Assembly (NCBI GenBank): GCA_963989385.1
Contig: OZ022499.1
Location: 82,015,903-82,079,902, forward strand
Direction of reading: 5' to 3'
From: Ctena decussata
Taxonomy: Eukaryota > Mollusca > Bivalvia > Lucinida > Lucinidae
DNA length: 64,000 nt
Under the pieces are notes generated by a model. The model saw nothing but the letters and a program-made list of their open reading frames with translations. It did not search any database and had not been told where the DNA came from. Below, piece after piece: positions 34,252 to 45,089 of the stretch. The position numbers and the translations under genes were made by a program. The first letter of the stretch is position 1. Each line of letters opens with the position of its first letter.

Positions 34252-34489
34252 TGAGCCGCGACACGACAAAACCAACAATGTGGCTGTACACACAGCGCAG
34301 GCTCAGATCAGCCTGGGTATCCGCCCAGTCTGATCAGACTCTTCGCTGTCCGCATGGAGGTAGCTTAGTCCCTTAGCTACCCTTTAAGTGCTTAGTAAAG
34401 ATTCTGATCAGACTGGGCGGATGCCCAGGCTGATCTGAGTCTTCAATGGGCGCACAACCACATTGTTGGTATTGTTGTGTCGCGGCTCA
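34252..34489 (+). mobile_element. Palindromic MITE, GAGCCGCGACAC family, copy 3
   Basis: It has clean ends TGAGCCGCGACAC and GTGTCGCGGCTCA. The arms include CATCCGCCCAGTCTGATCAG-type blocks, and the asymmetric centre reads CGCTGTCCGCATGGAGGTAG. It serves as the reference copy for the family, which is also at 17238, 17694, 36262, 47656, 48408, 55387 and 60612. Confidence 0.85.
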
Positions 34490-35089
34490 TTTGTGTTCTT
34501 AAAGAAAACCAAAGCTTCCTTGACTTAGATAGTATTCCTTTCACACTTATACATTTTGATATAAACAGATCTAATGATAATAAGTCATTATATGATCAGT
34601 ACCAGTCAGTTTAAGAACAATGTATGCTGCATGCCAGTCTCATGTTCGCACTGGCATTGTGCGGGTAAAAGATTGAATTTTAGCCGTTAGGTCTCTCATC
34701 CCTGTGGATTCGAACCTTGCTCAGTTCACAAGTGAGAAAGCCATATTCTGCTTGTCCAAGATCAGGTGTTTTTTCAACGGGAGCTCCGGTTTTTGCCCAT
34801 GTCTTTTAAAGATCAGCTCGAAATAAGTGCATTATTTTTGAAAGAGCTGTAAAACTTCCTTCAATCAAAAGGATCTGACACTTACATGTTTTGTGCACAA
34901 AGTCAAGAAAATCAACAGCTCCAAAATCATTGGTTTTGGAGCTCCAGTTGTAACTTAGTTCAAAGAATAAAACAGGAACATGTTGGCCCATAAAGAGGGT
35001 ACAAGTTCATTCTGAAGTGTTCCAGTAGAGTAGAATAAGAGTGGCTATGGATAATAGTTGTAGTATGTTGATCCATAACAACATTATAT

Positions 35090-35200
35090 TATGGCCCAGC
35101 TTTAGAACCCTTCTAATGAGAGGTCACAACATACTTTTTTGTGGAGAGTGAGGAGAAATTCTCTCTTTTATCACAACTCTCCCTAATCTGAAGATATATG
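35090..35200. repeat. Diverged GAACCGTCTC MITE remnant
   Basis: CTTTAGAACCCTTCTAATGAGAGGTCACAACATAC is the right inner arm with the hairpin collapsed. Only this half is recognisable. Confidence 0.4.
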
Positions 35201-35613
35201 TTAGGCTTGTTAGGATATGAGGGCTGTGACCATGATTAGAGTAGCTTTATGCTAATTCATATTTTATGCTCCATAAGCCAGGCTTTGAAGATGAAAAGGC
35301 CATCTGTTTACTGATTTTCCTTTAATAACTTGGTCATTGGTTTATGGTCCAGTTGGTTAAAAATATCCAGCAGTTGAACTGAATAAAACAGTATTTCTAG
35401 AGTGATAATATCTAGAGTGAACCAGAAATGAGTTTTATAAACTAAGAATAATAATTATATCACAACATTATGGAGTATTTTGAATGAAGAAAAATTATCT
35501 CAAGACACCAAATTGACCACATAGGCCTCATTTACAAAAAGAGCCAAAGAAAATTTATAACTCAATTTTAGTTTAAGCATATTTTGACCATACAATATCT
35601 CTTGTTGTTTCAG

Positions 35614-35802
35614 TTACCCACCCTGCGAGGATCAGTATTAGAGGATGCTATCCCAGCATCAGGTCGTCTCAGCAGTTCTCGTGGTCTGCCAGTCAAGGAC
35701 CTACTGGAGTTTGTCGTGCCAGATCTACAGTCATCATGTCTCAGACAGGCCGTGGCAGGACAGAAAACCTGTGATCAACTCATGAAACTTGATGAACAAA
35801 GA
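35614..35802 (+). CDS. SIPA1L: SIPA1L coding exon 3
   Basis: The acceptor is CTCTTGTTGTTTCAG, ending at 35613. The exon encodes residues 515-577, [14 protein letters not shown] through [16 protein letters not shown] to KLDEQR, in phase 0 at both ends. The donor AGA|GTAGGT was chosen because joining to V578 keeps the spacing DEQ-x4-K found in vertebrate relatives. A GT four bases further on would break the frame. Confidence 0.93.
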
Positions 35803-36261
35803 GTAGGTGTATGAATTTTGAAAGAAACATTCTAGGATTAGAAATCTTATTGAAGAGCTGGCCTTGTTACGTTTTGTGTGTCAGCTCTGAAAAACTGATC
35901 ATGGTCGTTCTACGTTCGCCATGAATGCTATTTAATTTATTACTTCATTCTTTATAGTCAGATTGTTCAACAGAGCTTTCCATTTACATTTACCAATGCC
36001 AAAACAGTTTGCATTTTATGGGTGGGTGGGTACTACCAGCAATTACATCATGACCAAGTCCAATAATAACTTAACAGCTCTTTGAATTGTTCTCAAATAT
36101 TTTCACAAATACAGATAAGGAGGGAAGGGAGAAAGTTGGGAGATTGGGGCAGGGGGATAATTCTATGATAATCTTTATTTCCTTATAAAAAAAACAAGCC
36201 TGTTCTAATGTCAGAGGAGCCAGAATGTGCATTTCTATGGCAGACAATCTCAGACACATTG

Positions 36262-36494
36262 TGAACCACAACACACAAAAAAAAGCAACAAAGTGGCATG
36301 TGCACCCATCAAAGACTCGGCATCTGTACAGTCTGATCAGAGTCCTCGATGTTCGCATGAAGCTAGCCGAAACTTTGAGGTACCCTTTAAGTACACAGCA
36401 AAGACTCTGATCAGACTGGGCAGATGCCCAGGCTGATCTGAGTCTTCGCTGGGTGCACATACCATTTTGTTGGTTTTGTCATGTAGCGGCTCAT
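36262..36494 (+). mobile_element. Palindromic MITE, GAGCCGCGACAC family, copy 4
   Basis: Diverged left end (TGAACCACAACAC) and clear right end (GTAGCGGCTCA). The inner arms GTCTGATCAGAGTC/GACTCTGATCAGAC are intact. ORFs on both strands here (36071-36552) are produced by the inverted repeat and are not genes. Confidence 0.7.
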
Positions 36495-36754
36495 ATATCT
36501 GGAGTTCTGTATTTGGCAGCCTTCTACATCCAGCATTATTAGCATTAAACATTACTATGGCATGTTAATGATCAGTAATCAAAGCCTCAGCAGCATATTA
36601 TCTTTATACTTCACATGCATGAAACATCACAGATATCATCACTGTTTGACATTTCACCATAGCTGCTGGGCCATGATTTATATACTTCCATTAAAATTCC
36701 ACTGCAGTATGTTGCAACCTGATTTCTATACAGCATAGACAGGCTTCTGTTTTT

Positions 36755-38145
36755 AGCTCGCCTGAACGAAAGTTCAGGAAGAGCTATTGTTGTCACCACG
36801 GCGTCGGCGTCCGCGTCAGCGTCCGCGTCCGCGTCCGCGTCAGCGTCGGCGTTCGGATTGGATGTTTTGGTTAAAGTTTTTTAAAGACCTATATCTCCTT
36901 AACCCATGGATGGATTCTTTTGATACTTGCACTGTAGTTAGATATTGGTCTAAGGTTTAACAGGGTACCACCCCCACCCCACTTTGTGACCTTGATGTCA
37001 AGGTCATGGACTTAGAAAATTTGTAGTTTTTTTGGACTGGATGTTTTGATTAAAGTTTTATAAAGCCCAATATCTCCTTAACCCATGGATGGATTCCTTT
37101 GATACTTACACTAAAGTTAGATATTGGTCTAAAGTTTTCAAAGGTACTACCCCCACCCCCCTCTGTGACCTTGATGTCAAGGTCATGGACTTAGAATATT
37201 GTCTTTTTATTGATTGGATGTTTTGGTTAAAGTTTTTTAAAGACACATATCTCCTGAACCCATAAATGAATTCTTTTCATATTTGCACTGTAGTTAGATC
37301 TACAGAGTACCCCCCAATCCCGCTCAGTGATCTTGAGTCAAGGTCAGGGACTTCGGACATTTTTGTCTTTTTAAAGTTTTGTAATTGCAAACTGATTCAT
37401 GATGCTTTGCTGAGATTTAGTTTATACTTGAACTGATGTTAGACTCTTTTTTGAATTTTTACAGAACACCTTATACTTACCCCACTGGATGACCTTGAAG
37501 TCAAGGTCATAGACTTAGAATTTTGTCTTAAAGATTTTGGTTTAAGTTTTATATTTATGAAGACATAATTTCACAGTGCCACGATGATGGACTCAGTTGA
37601 TACTAATACTTGGACTGATGTTAGATAATGGTTCAGGGTTTTGATACATCCTAGCCCCCCCCCCCCTCCCCTACCCGTCAGTTTTTTTACCTCAAGCTCA
37701 TGGACTTTGAAATTTCATTTCATTTTTTTTTATTTTAATTTTATTTTAAGACTTACATGTATTTCTGAGATAGCTTTCGTTTATAAATGTGTTTTCATTA
37801 TGGACATGCTTGCATGAAGTTTTATGCATAGCATTCCCAATTACCGCCCCCCCCCCCCTAACCCCCCCCCCCCCCCCCCCCCCCCCCCTAACCCCCCACC
37901 CCCTCCCCCCTACCTGTCTGTTTTTTTACCTCAAGCTCATCATGGACTTTGAAATTTCATTTCATTTCTTTTATTTTAATTTTATTTTAAGACATATTTC
38001 TGAGATAGCTTTTGTTTATAAATGTGTTTTCATTATGGACATGCTTGCATGAAGTTTTATGCATAGCAGTCCACACCACCATAGCGGCTATGTGATGAGC
38101 AAGCACCAATTCAGGCGAGCTATGCTGTCGGGCGACAGCTCTTGT
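36755..38145 (+). mobile_element. Helentron-like non-autonomous element, AGCTCGCCTGAA family, copy 1
   Basis: It begins after TTTT with AGCTCGCCTGAACGAAAGTTCAGG and has a GCGTC-rich simple tract at 36800-36853. Three units of roughly 160 bp follow (GGATGGATTC, TTGATACTTGCACTGTAGTTAG, GACCTTGATGTCAAGGTCATGG). Poly-C tracts lie at 37655-37680 and 37847-37913, and a block of about 240 bp is duplicated (37689-37826 and 37928-38069). The 3' end is TTCAGGCGAGCT (38110-38121, the inverse of the head), the hairpin GCTGTCGGGCGACAGC and TCTTGT. There is no transposase ORF. The proline-rich frame here is poly-C translation. Confidence 0.72.
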
Positions 38146-38311
38146 TATTGATGATCTTTATAGTTTTGATGTATTTACAGGATGTTCATTTCAACAAATG
38201 CATTCTGTAAAAATACTGATCTTTCCAAAATTGAGGTAGCCGCCAGAGCAATTTCCTGTGTGCATTTCGGTCATACATCTATAATAAATTGTATAAAAGA
38301 TACATGTTAAT

Positions 38312-39314
38312 TAGGGATGCGCAATAATACCGATATATCGGTATATCGCAATACGTTCAGAAAAAAATAATTATTGCGATACGATCCGCCCGTATCGATA
38401 CGCTGACGATATTTTAGCTCCTAAGGATGTTGAAAATCTCAAAAAGAATCCATTCAGTTTTTGTTGTGCTGAGGTTCTCTAAGAAATTTACATCGTTCTT
38501 TCCGGTAAACAGAATCACTCTCAGAAAGCTTTATAATCAAGTAACCCATGGGTTACAAAAGCCGTTTTCTTTGTAACAGCGTAGGCCCTAATGTTTTACC
38601 AATTTTTAAGCAAGCCATTTTCTTCCGAATGGCGTAAGCCGCATTGCGTTAGTGAATGAACGGCGTAAGCAAGCTGTGAAAGCAGAGTGTGTATATACAT
38701 GTCGAATAGATAACACCATAAACAACAGACTGGCAACAATGGCCGAAATCGTTAAAAATCCGAAAGGAAAGTCAGATATCTGGAAGCATTTTGGCCTTCA
38801 AAAGATGACTGCTATAAAAATCATTACTGAAAATGCTGCAGTGTGCCGCAAATGCTATATGGTTGTCAAACATTCATGAAAATAAACATTTGCGATATGG
38901 TTGTCAAACATTCATGAAAATAAACGGTACTTACATTTAGTAAGTAACTACAAAACTTGAAGTCTTAGTTCTCCTGCTGATAAACAGCTACCTTTAGGAA
39001 AAAGCTTGATATAGGATTGCCCTTTTTTTCAGACTAAGCCTTTAACCAAAATCTTAGCCAGACAGTTTATTTAAAGGAGTTCCACTAGTCATTCTCTTGT
39101 CCAGTTCAAGTCACACTTTATGAAGGATAAATGAAAACACCAAAGATAAACATAATACATCTTTATTATCTCATATCTACTTTCATGCATAGCCCTCCAG
39201 TGTACTTTACATGTAGAAAACAAATGTCACAATATATTGTGATATGTATTGCAATACAGTGTGAGTGTATTGCAATATATAGCAATACGAAAATTCTGGC
39301 AATACCCATCCCTA
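38312..39314 (+). mobile_element. hAT DNA transposon remnant, 1.0 kb
   Basis: The termini are TAGGGATG at the left and CATCCCTA at the right, with further complementary GCAATA-type tracts inside. The exact 8-bp duplication ATGTTAAT flanks it (38304-38311 and 39315-39322). Both traits are hallmarks of hAT elements. It keeps only the start of a transposase (38652-38879), so it is a deletion derivative that would need a partner's transposase. Confidence 0.82.
38652..38879 (+). pseudogene. BED zinc-finger fragment of a hAT transposase
   Basis: The frame encodes about 75 residues with SDIWKHFGL followed by a C-x2-C pair (AVCRKC), the start of a BED-type DNA-binding finger as in hAT/ZBED proteins. 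The His ligands and the catalytic RNase-H domain are missing: the frame stops after VVKHS. A direct repeat of about 31 bp (ATATGGTTGTCAAACATTCA... near 38857 and 38896) follows the stop and may mark the deletion. The true start codon is uncertain. Confidence 0.6.
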
Positions 39315-39384
39315 ATGTTAATTGAAACAATCACAATTGCTGTTAACCCAGTTCAAACTGCAGATGAAAACAGTTTCACCTTGG

Positions 39385-39589
39385 ATGGTTGGATGGATGA
39401 TTTGTTATTTTACATCCTTTTCAACAGTATTTCAGTCATAGCATGATGATGGGCGGATGATAATGAAAGGCTGTGTGCAATGGAACCCCGTTTACTATGG
39501 AAAGAACTCTGCCTCTGGCGGGGCTCAAACAGGCAACCACTAGATCAGTAGGCCAGCGCTTAACCCACCGAGCTACCGGAGCTCCTGTC
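39385..39589 (-). mobile_element. tRNA-derived SINE, family 2, copy 2
   Basis: On the minus strand the head reads GGTAGCTCGGTGGGTTAAGC with TGATCTAGTGG, followed by the body shared with 10336-10530. The 9-bp repeat TCACCTTGG flanks the element (39376-39384 and 39590-39598). It inserted about 60 bp from the right end of the hAT remnant at 38312-39314. Confidence 0.75.
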
Positions 39590-40321
39590 TCACCTTGGTC
39601 TATACTAGTTCATATTAAGAACAGCTACTGCTGCTGCTACCCTAACAGGACAACCAGCTTGTCCAAATTCCAAAACAGGAAAGTCCACATGCTTTTATTT
39701 GCTAACTGATTATTCTAACATGACGTTAAAGTTTTCCCTGTCGAGCATATAGGAACCGGCGTTGTGTGAAAAATTGTGATAAATCTTAATGCTTAAGTCA
39801 CAGTGTGCTAATTTCATACCTTGATGACGTTGAATATAAAGGTGCTTCTGTCGATGTCTGACTCAAAATAGTCCTTTATGCCGCAATATTCTTGCATTTT
39901 CTTTCTATACAATGTCAGAGTGGAAATAATTTTTTGTTACTGGTAAATTATCACTGATTAATAACATGAGTTGTCAAGCAGGATACAAATATTTATTCAT
40001 TCTGGCTTCGCCATCATGAAGTTATACCTTGTGATCTGCCCTCCAACAACATGTGTTAATCAGTAATAATTCACAGGTTAGGAAAAGTTTTCTTAGTTAA
40101 CAGTTATGGTACCATGATAAATAGCAGGAGGGAGATGCAAGCAATTAGAATGTTATATGTGATGGGATAGAAAATATCTTTTACAGTTTTAGCTGGATAT
40201 AAATCCCACATCCATGTATTTTATTAAAAAGCTGCCATTTGTCAAAGCATAATTTGAATAATGTATTATCATAACAGTTTAATTGAAACTTATTTAAATC
40301 TTCTATATCTGTCCGTTTCAG

Positions 40322-40397
40322 GTATTCAGCACATATAAAATAGGAATCCTGTATTGTAAAGCGGGTCAAGCCACAGAGGAGGACATGTACAATAATG
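40322..40397 (+). CDS. SIPA1L: SIPA1L coding exon 4 (RapGAP, up to the Asn thumb)
   Basis: The short 76-bp exon after CCGTTTCAG encodes V578 to N602 plus one base: VFSTYKIGILYCKAGQATEE then DMYNN. The last two residues are N601 and N602. By alignment with the Rap1GAP motif TNEESPAF, N602 is the likely catalytic Asn thumb. The donor AATG|GTAGGT is phase 1. The antisense ORF over this exon (40181-40510) is a shadow. Confidence 0.93.
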
Positions 40398-40682
40398 GTA
40401 GGTGTACAACACAGTTCAGCACATCTGAGGTCTATGGACACACCACCATTTTTACAAAGGAGTAAACAGTAACAATAGTATTTATTTCCTAGGTAGTTGT
40501 TTCCCTTCATTGCATTGAGGGCTACTCTTAAATGAAAGACTTCTCTCTCTTAGAGCAGTCTCTTCATCCTGTCAGTGAGAAAAAAACAAACACTTCCTAA
40601 TCATGTTGATCCTACACAGATATGTATATCTCTATGAACCTTAAAGACAATAATTTTGCAACAGTTCAGTCAAACTAATCAG

Positions 40683-40840
40683 GGTCCGAGGTCATAAAAC
40701 TTGAGTATAATCTCAAACTCAAAATAAAGCACACTGATTTGCTGCTTCCGAGCATGTGCTGGGAAGCAGCCAATCAGTGTGCTTTATTTTGAGTCTGAGA
40801 ATGTACTTAAGTTTTATAACCTCGAACCTAGGGTATTTTC
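40683..40840. mobile_element. Palindromic element, AACTTGAG...AATAAAGCACACTGATT family, copy 1
   Basis: Arms AAAATAAAGCACACTGATT and AATCAGTGTGCTTTATTTT continue outward through AACTTGAGTATAATCTCAAAC and its complement. The centre is GCTGCTTCC...GGAAGCAGC. A second copy lies at 60110-60268. Confidence 0.75.
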
Positions 40841-41181
40841 TCTATGGTTCCCTTTGGTATGAAATTTTCTTGTCTGTATCTGCTGAATCAGTATATAGAT
40901 TCTACCAAACTTCCCTTGATATATCAGAAGGACAAGCCAAAGAACTGGTAAGGTTTTGGTAGCTTTATTTCCATTTTTAAGGTCACAGAAGGACTTAGAA
41001 TGTTACATTTTCTTAAAATAGCTTGAGCACTTTATTTCTCATACCAAATTGTCCCTTAATCAATGAATGGTGTTTTGCCAAAATTGTCATGGGGACAACC
41101 TTATGACCTTGAACCCATTTTCAAGGTCACAGGAGGACTATATGATTGTATGTATACATGTAATATTCTCTTTATTTTCAG

Positions 41182-41280
41182 AGAGCGGTAGTCCAGCATT
41201 CGATGAGTTTCTTAACCTGATAGGGGAGAGAGTGAGATTAAAAGGTTTTGAGAACTACAGAGCACAACTGGACAATAAAA
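41182..41280 (+). CDS. SIPA1L: SIPA1L coding exon 5 (RapGAP core)
   Basis: After TTATTTTCAG the bases AG complete E603, giving the junction [21 protein letters not shown], which matches the catalytic helix of RapGAP domains. The exon continues [15 protein letters not shown] and ends in phase 1 at AAAA|GTAAGT. Length 99 bp. Confidence 0.95.
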
Positions 41281-41448
41281 GTAAGTTTTAATCTCATGAT
41301 TATTACATGAACTTGAAAAGATACACAGTAAATTCATGCAATGCATCTGAAATGAAAAGTACATAAACGAAACATTCATTTGTTTAGAAAAAAAAAAAAG
41401 AATTAGAAGTTGGGTGCTACAAATTTATAAATGTTGTGAGTTCCTCAG

Positions 41449-41662
41449 CATTTAACCCTTTAAGTGCAAAAACAGCAGAAAGACAAAATTTACCTCTGCA
41501 AAATTTTGAAAAATGCCTTTTTCAAGCTATTTCATTTGAAAGTTAAAAGACTAGAGAGCAAACAGTGTAGATGTAGATGAGGCGGCTCATAATGAGACCC
41601 CTCATCAGGGTTAACACTGTTTGCAAATCCTGCTATTTTCGTCTCTGGTGCTTAAAGTGTTA
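41449..41662. mobile_element. Long form of the GCAAACAGTG hairpin element
   Basis: The outer arms TTAACCCTTTAAGTGCAAAAAC and GGTGCTTAAAGTGTTAA bound a ~210-bp element whose right half holds the hairpin GCAAACAGTGTAGATGTAGA...TTAACACTGTTTGC. This copy shows that the short hairpins elsewhere are the folded core of a larger mobile repeat. A similar long form is at 63059-63210. Confidence 0.65.
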
Positions 41663-42294
41663 ATACACACATCATGTAATACAGGATTGGCATCTTATGA
41701 AAATGTACCTTACGTTTGGGCAAACAGAAAAAAGCTCTTATTAGACTGCACATCTGTTCAGTGTGGTCAGAGTCTTCCCATTTCTCACTTATATTCTATG
41801 AATACTGAAAAATCCAGTAGTAGATTGTGTGGACCCAGTTTTGGAATGGCTTCATCATCCAGGGAAGCAAAGAGGAATTCACAGAAGTTGTTTCCCCTCG
41901 AAAAATGGTGGACCCATACCCCCTTTAAAAGAAGACAAACGGTTCTAAAAATATTATTTATTTATTCCCATCAGAGGGATAGCATTTAGGCAGTATGAAA
42001 CGGAGTTTGAAACAATGTCAGCCAGCCCTGATGTAGCTTAAATGACTGTTCTGACTTCAGGTATATGGGTTCGCCTCTGTACTTTTTCACCATTTTTACA
42101 AGGGGTGGTGGGACAATTTCCATGACGTTCTGTTCCCTGAGTGATGGAACCTTTTTAAAACTGGATCTATTCTTTCCTGGACGACTTCACCTTGAGTGAG
42201 AAAGGTGAACATGAAAATGGCAGAGTTGCTTCCCTTGAAAGTGTACCCATTACATTATAGTATCCATTTGACAATATGATTTTCTGTTTTTCAG

Positions 42295-42398
42295 CCGATT
42301 CTACAGGCACTCATTCTGTGTACACTACCTTCAGCAACTGTGAGATCATGTTTCATGTATCAACCATGCTCCCATACACACCCAAAAATCAACAACAG
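42295..42398 (+). CDS. SIPA1L: SIPA1L coding exon 6 (RapGAP)
   Basis: The acceptor is TTCTGTTTTTCAG. CC completes the split codon as ACC (T636), followed by [20 protein letters not shown] and [14 protein letters not shown]. This matches the STGTHSxYTT and MFHVSTxLPY blocks of the family. The donor CAG|GTTAGT is phase 0. Length 104 bp. Confidence 0.95.
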
Positions 42399-42498
42399 GT
42401 TAGTCTTAGAAGAAACACACATTCTGTATCAGATAGTGGTTTGAGGTTACATGGTACATGCAGCTCTGTTTTGAAGCTGTTAAAAGCAGCACACAGCA

Positions 42499-42722
42499 GG
42501 GGCCGTATTTATAAAACCACTTAAGTCGTTGCTATGCTGTTGCTAAGGCTGAATTTCTATGAAGGAGAGTCCCTACAACTATGAAATTTGCTCTGGAGGA
42601 ACAGTCTTTTTCAGACTGTTCCTCCAGAGCAAATTTCATAGTTGTAGGGAATCTTCTTCATAGAAATTCAGCCTTAGCAACAGCATAGCAACCACTTAAG
42701 TTGTTTTATAAATACGGTCCCA
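42499..42722. mobile_element. Palindromic element, 224 bp, GACCGTATTTATAAAAC family
   Basis: The arms are almost identical over about 105 bp: GGGGCCGTATTTATAAAACC...AACTATGAAATTTGCTCTGG and the complement, with a centre GGAACAGTCTTTTTCAGACTGTTCC. It sits only 100 bp downstream of the exon 6 donor, in the transcribed strand of the intron. Confidence 0.82.
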
Positions 42723-43025
42723 GATCTCTTTTGTTTACCATACAAAATTTTCCATATGTTTCAGTGATGATGGCTGAAATGTCGCATAACGTAACATGCA
42801 AATTTTTGTGTATGTTATGATAAACAACACAATAGCTGTCATCTGCAGCTCAAAACAAATATGCTTTGGAAAGGTGCAAAAGAAAAAGAGCCATCCATAA
42901 ATGATTGTTTCAGAAAAAAATCCACCCCTTGGGAGTTACTGACCCTGGGAGAAAAACTGAGATAAACCTTGTTACTTCCCAAACAGTTATGCTGGGGAAG
43001 GATGTTTCTGTCTGCAACTCAGTGG

Positions 43026-44365
43026 TCCAGATAAGAAGGTGTAAAAGGGATAATTTAGGGATAAGTATCTTTATTTTTAGCTCGCCTGAACGAAAGTTCA
43101 GGAAGAGCTATTGTTGTCACCACGGCGTCTGCGTCCGCGTCCGCTTCGGTGTCGGCGTCGGCGTCCGGATTGGATGTTTTGGTTAAAGTTTTTTAAAGAC
43201 CTATATCTCCCTAACCCATGGATGGATTCTTTTGATACTTGCACTGTAGTTAGATATAGGTCCAAAGTTTAACATGGTACCACCCCCACCCCACTCCTTG
43301 ACCTTGATGTCAAGGTCATGGACTTAGAAAATTGGGAGTTTTTTGGGACTGGATGTTTTGGTTAAAGTTTTCTAAAGCCCAGTATCTCCTTAACCCATGG
43401 ATGGATTCCTTTGATACTTGCACTGTAGTTAGATATTGGTCCGAAGTTTTCCAAGGTACTACCCCCACCCCCCTCAGTGACCTTGATGTCAAGGTCATGG
43501 ACTTAGAAAATTGTCTTTTTATTGATTGGATGTTTTGGTTAAAGTTTTTTAATGACACATATCTCCTGAACCCATAGATGAATTCTTTTTATATTTGCAC
43601 TGTAGTTAGATATTAGTCCAAAGTTTTACAGAGTACTACCCCAGCCCTGCTCGGTGACCTTGATGTCAAGGTCAGGGACTTAGGAAATTTGGTCTTTATT
43701 AAAGTTTTCTAATTGCGTACTGATTCATAATGCTTGGCACAGATTTAGTTTACACCTGAACTGGTGTTAGACACTTTTTTGAGTTTTTACAAAACACTAT
43801 ATACTTACCCGACTGGATGACCTTGATGTCAAGGTCATGGACTTTGAGTTTTGTCTTAAAGATTTTGATTAGTTTTATATTAATGAAGACATAATTTCAC
43901 AGTGCCACAATGGACTCAGTTGATACTAATACTTGGACTGATATTAGATAAAGGTTAAAGGCTTTGATACATCCTAGCCCTGCCCTCCTCCCCCCTACCC
44001 CTTAGTTCTTTGACCTCAAGCTCATGGACTTTGAAATTTCATGTGGATTTTTATTTTTATTTTAAGACATTTCTGAGATAGCTTTTGTTTATAAATGTGT
44101 TGTCATTATGGTCATGCTTGCCTGATGTTTTATACATAGCAGTCCACACCACCATAGCGACTGTGTGATGGGCAAGCACCTATTCAGGCGAGCTATGCTG
44201 TCAGGTGACAGCTCTTGTTCCATATTAAACATACTTTGTCACCCCTCATTAGAACCGTCTCAGTGAGACGGTTCTAATAAGGGGTCACAACGTATGTTTT
44301 CGTTGAGAAATAAGAAAAATTATCTCTGAATTATCCTTGTTACCCCTTCTTATCTTGAGCTCTGG
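43026..44365. mobile_element. Palindromic MITE, GAACCGTCTC family, copy 6, split by an insertion
   Basis: The left end CAGATAAGAAGGTG...GGGATAATTTAGG stops at 43078. The rest (CACCCCTCATT, GAACCGTCTCAGTGAGACGGTTC, through CTTCTTATCTTGAGCTCTG) resumes at 44219. Between them lies a complete AGCTCGCCTGAA element. The split falls at the CTTTATTT...CATT position of intact copies. Confidence 0.8.
43079..44218 (+). mobile_element. Helentron-like non-autonomous element, AGCTCGCCTGAA family, copy 2
   Basis: Same design as 36755-38145: head AGCTCGCCTGAACGAAAGTTC, GCGTC-rich tract, three units with GACCTTGATGTCAAGGTCATGG, then TTCAGGCGAGCT, the hairpin GCTGTCAGGTGACAGC and TCTTGT. Because it splits a known MITE, both ends are defined to within a base or two. 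No target duplication is visible at the junctions (CTTTATTTTT and TCCATATTAAAC), which fits Helitron/Helentron-type insertion and argues against cut-and-paste. Confidence 0.8.
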
Positions 44366-44584
44366 GCCAACTTAAACAGTCTGACCATTCACTAGACTGG
44401 TTTACACTTCCATGCTTGTATGGGTGATTAGTATCATTTAGGAATTGTCTAATACATGCACCAGAAATGTCCATATTCTGTAGTGACATATCCTCAACAT
44501 TTTGATAGATAAAATACACAGTTTTATACTTCTTACTTTTGCAGAATACAGCTTTTCAGTATTTACCGATTCTTTATGGTATAT

Positions 44585-44700
44585 TGTTGAAAACAACAAC
44601 AAAAAAATGTTGAAAACAACAACAACAAAAAAAAATGTTGAAAACAACAACAACAAAAAAAAAATGTTGAAAACAACAACAAAAAAAAAAAAGAAAGAAA
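44585..44700 (+). repeat. Minisatellite, ATGTTGAAAACAACAACAA units
   Basis: Four units of about 27-28 bp (TGTTGAAAACAACAACAAAA) run into an AAAG tract. It lies in intron 6, about 160 bp before the exon 7 acceptor. ORFs across it are low complexity. Confidence 0.8.
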
Positions 44701-44863
44701 GAAAGAAAAAGACAGAAACAGCATTACACAGTCGTGAAGCAAAAATTCTTCAGAGTATTGAAATTTTGTTTTAGAGTATTAAATCTACTAATGGGGTTTT
44801 TATACCTGACTTCTGTAAATTGTAGCATAATAAATGAAAATTTTGACTCTATTTTTTTTTCAG

Positions 44864-45021
44864 CTACTTCGTAAACGTCATATTGGCAATGATATTGTGA
44901 CAATCATATTCCAAGAGCCTGGTTCTCTGCCATTTACAGCGAAGTCCGTAAGGTCACAGTTCCAACATGTTTTCATCATTGTCAGAGCTCATCATCCTTG
45001 TACAGAAAAATCATCATATAG
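44864..45021 (+). CDS. SIPA1L: SIPA1L coding exon 7 (RapGAP)
   Basis: The acceptor has a strong polypyrimidine run (ATTTTTTTTTCAG). The exon encodes L671[18 protein letters not shown], then [20 protein letters not shown] and [22 protein letters not shown] is the signature motif of all RapGAP domains. It ends in phase 2 (AG|GTAAGT). Length 158 bp. Confidence 0.96.
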
Positions 45022-45089
45022 GTAAGTTAGAGTGCCAGAAGTTAGTTCGATGATTCAGGCTTGTAGGATGCTTAAATAGGAGGTGATTG

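Noticed and set aside
36071..36552. ORFs on both strands around 36.3 kb
   Set aside because: They come from the palindromic MITE at 36262-36494, whose arms read open in several frames.
37789..38052. Proline-rich ORF
   Set aside because: Translation of a poly-C tract inside a non-autonomous element.
40181..40510. Minus-strand ORF of 109 codons
   Set aside because: It overlaps exon 4 of SIPA1L in antisense and has no recognisable motif.
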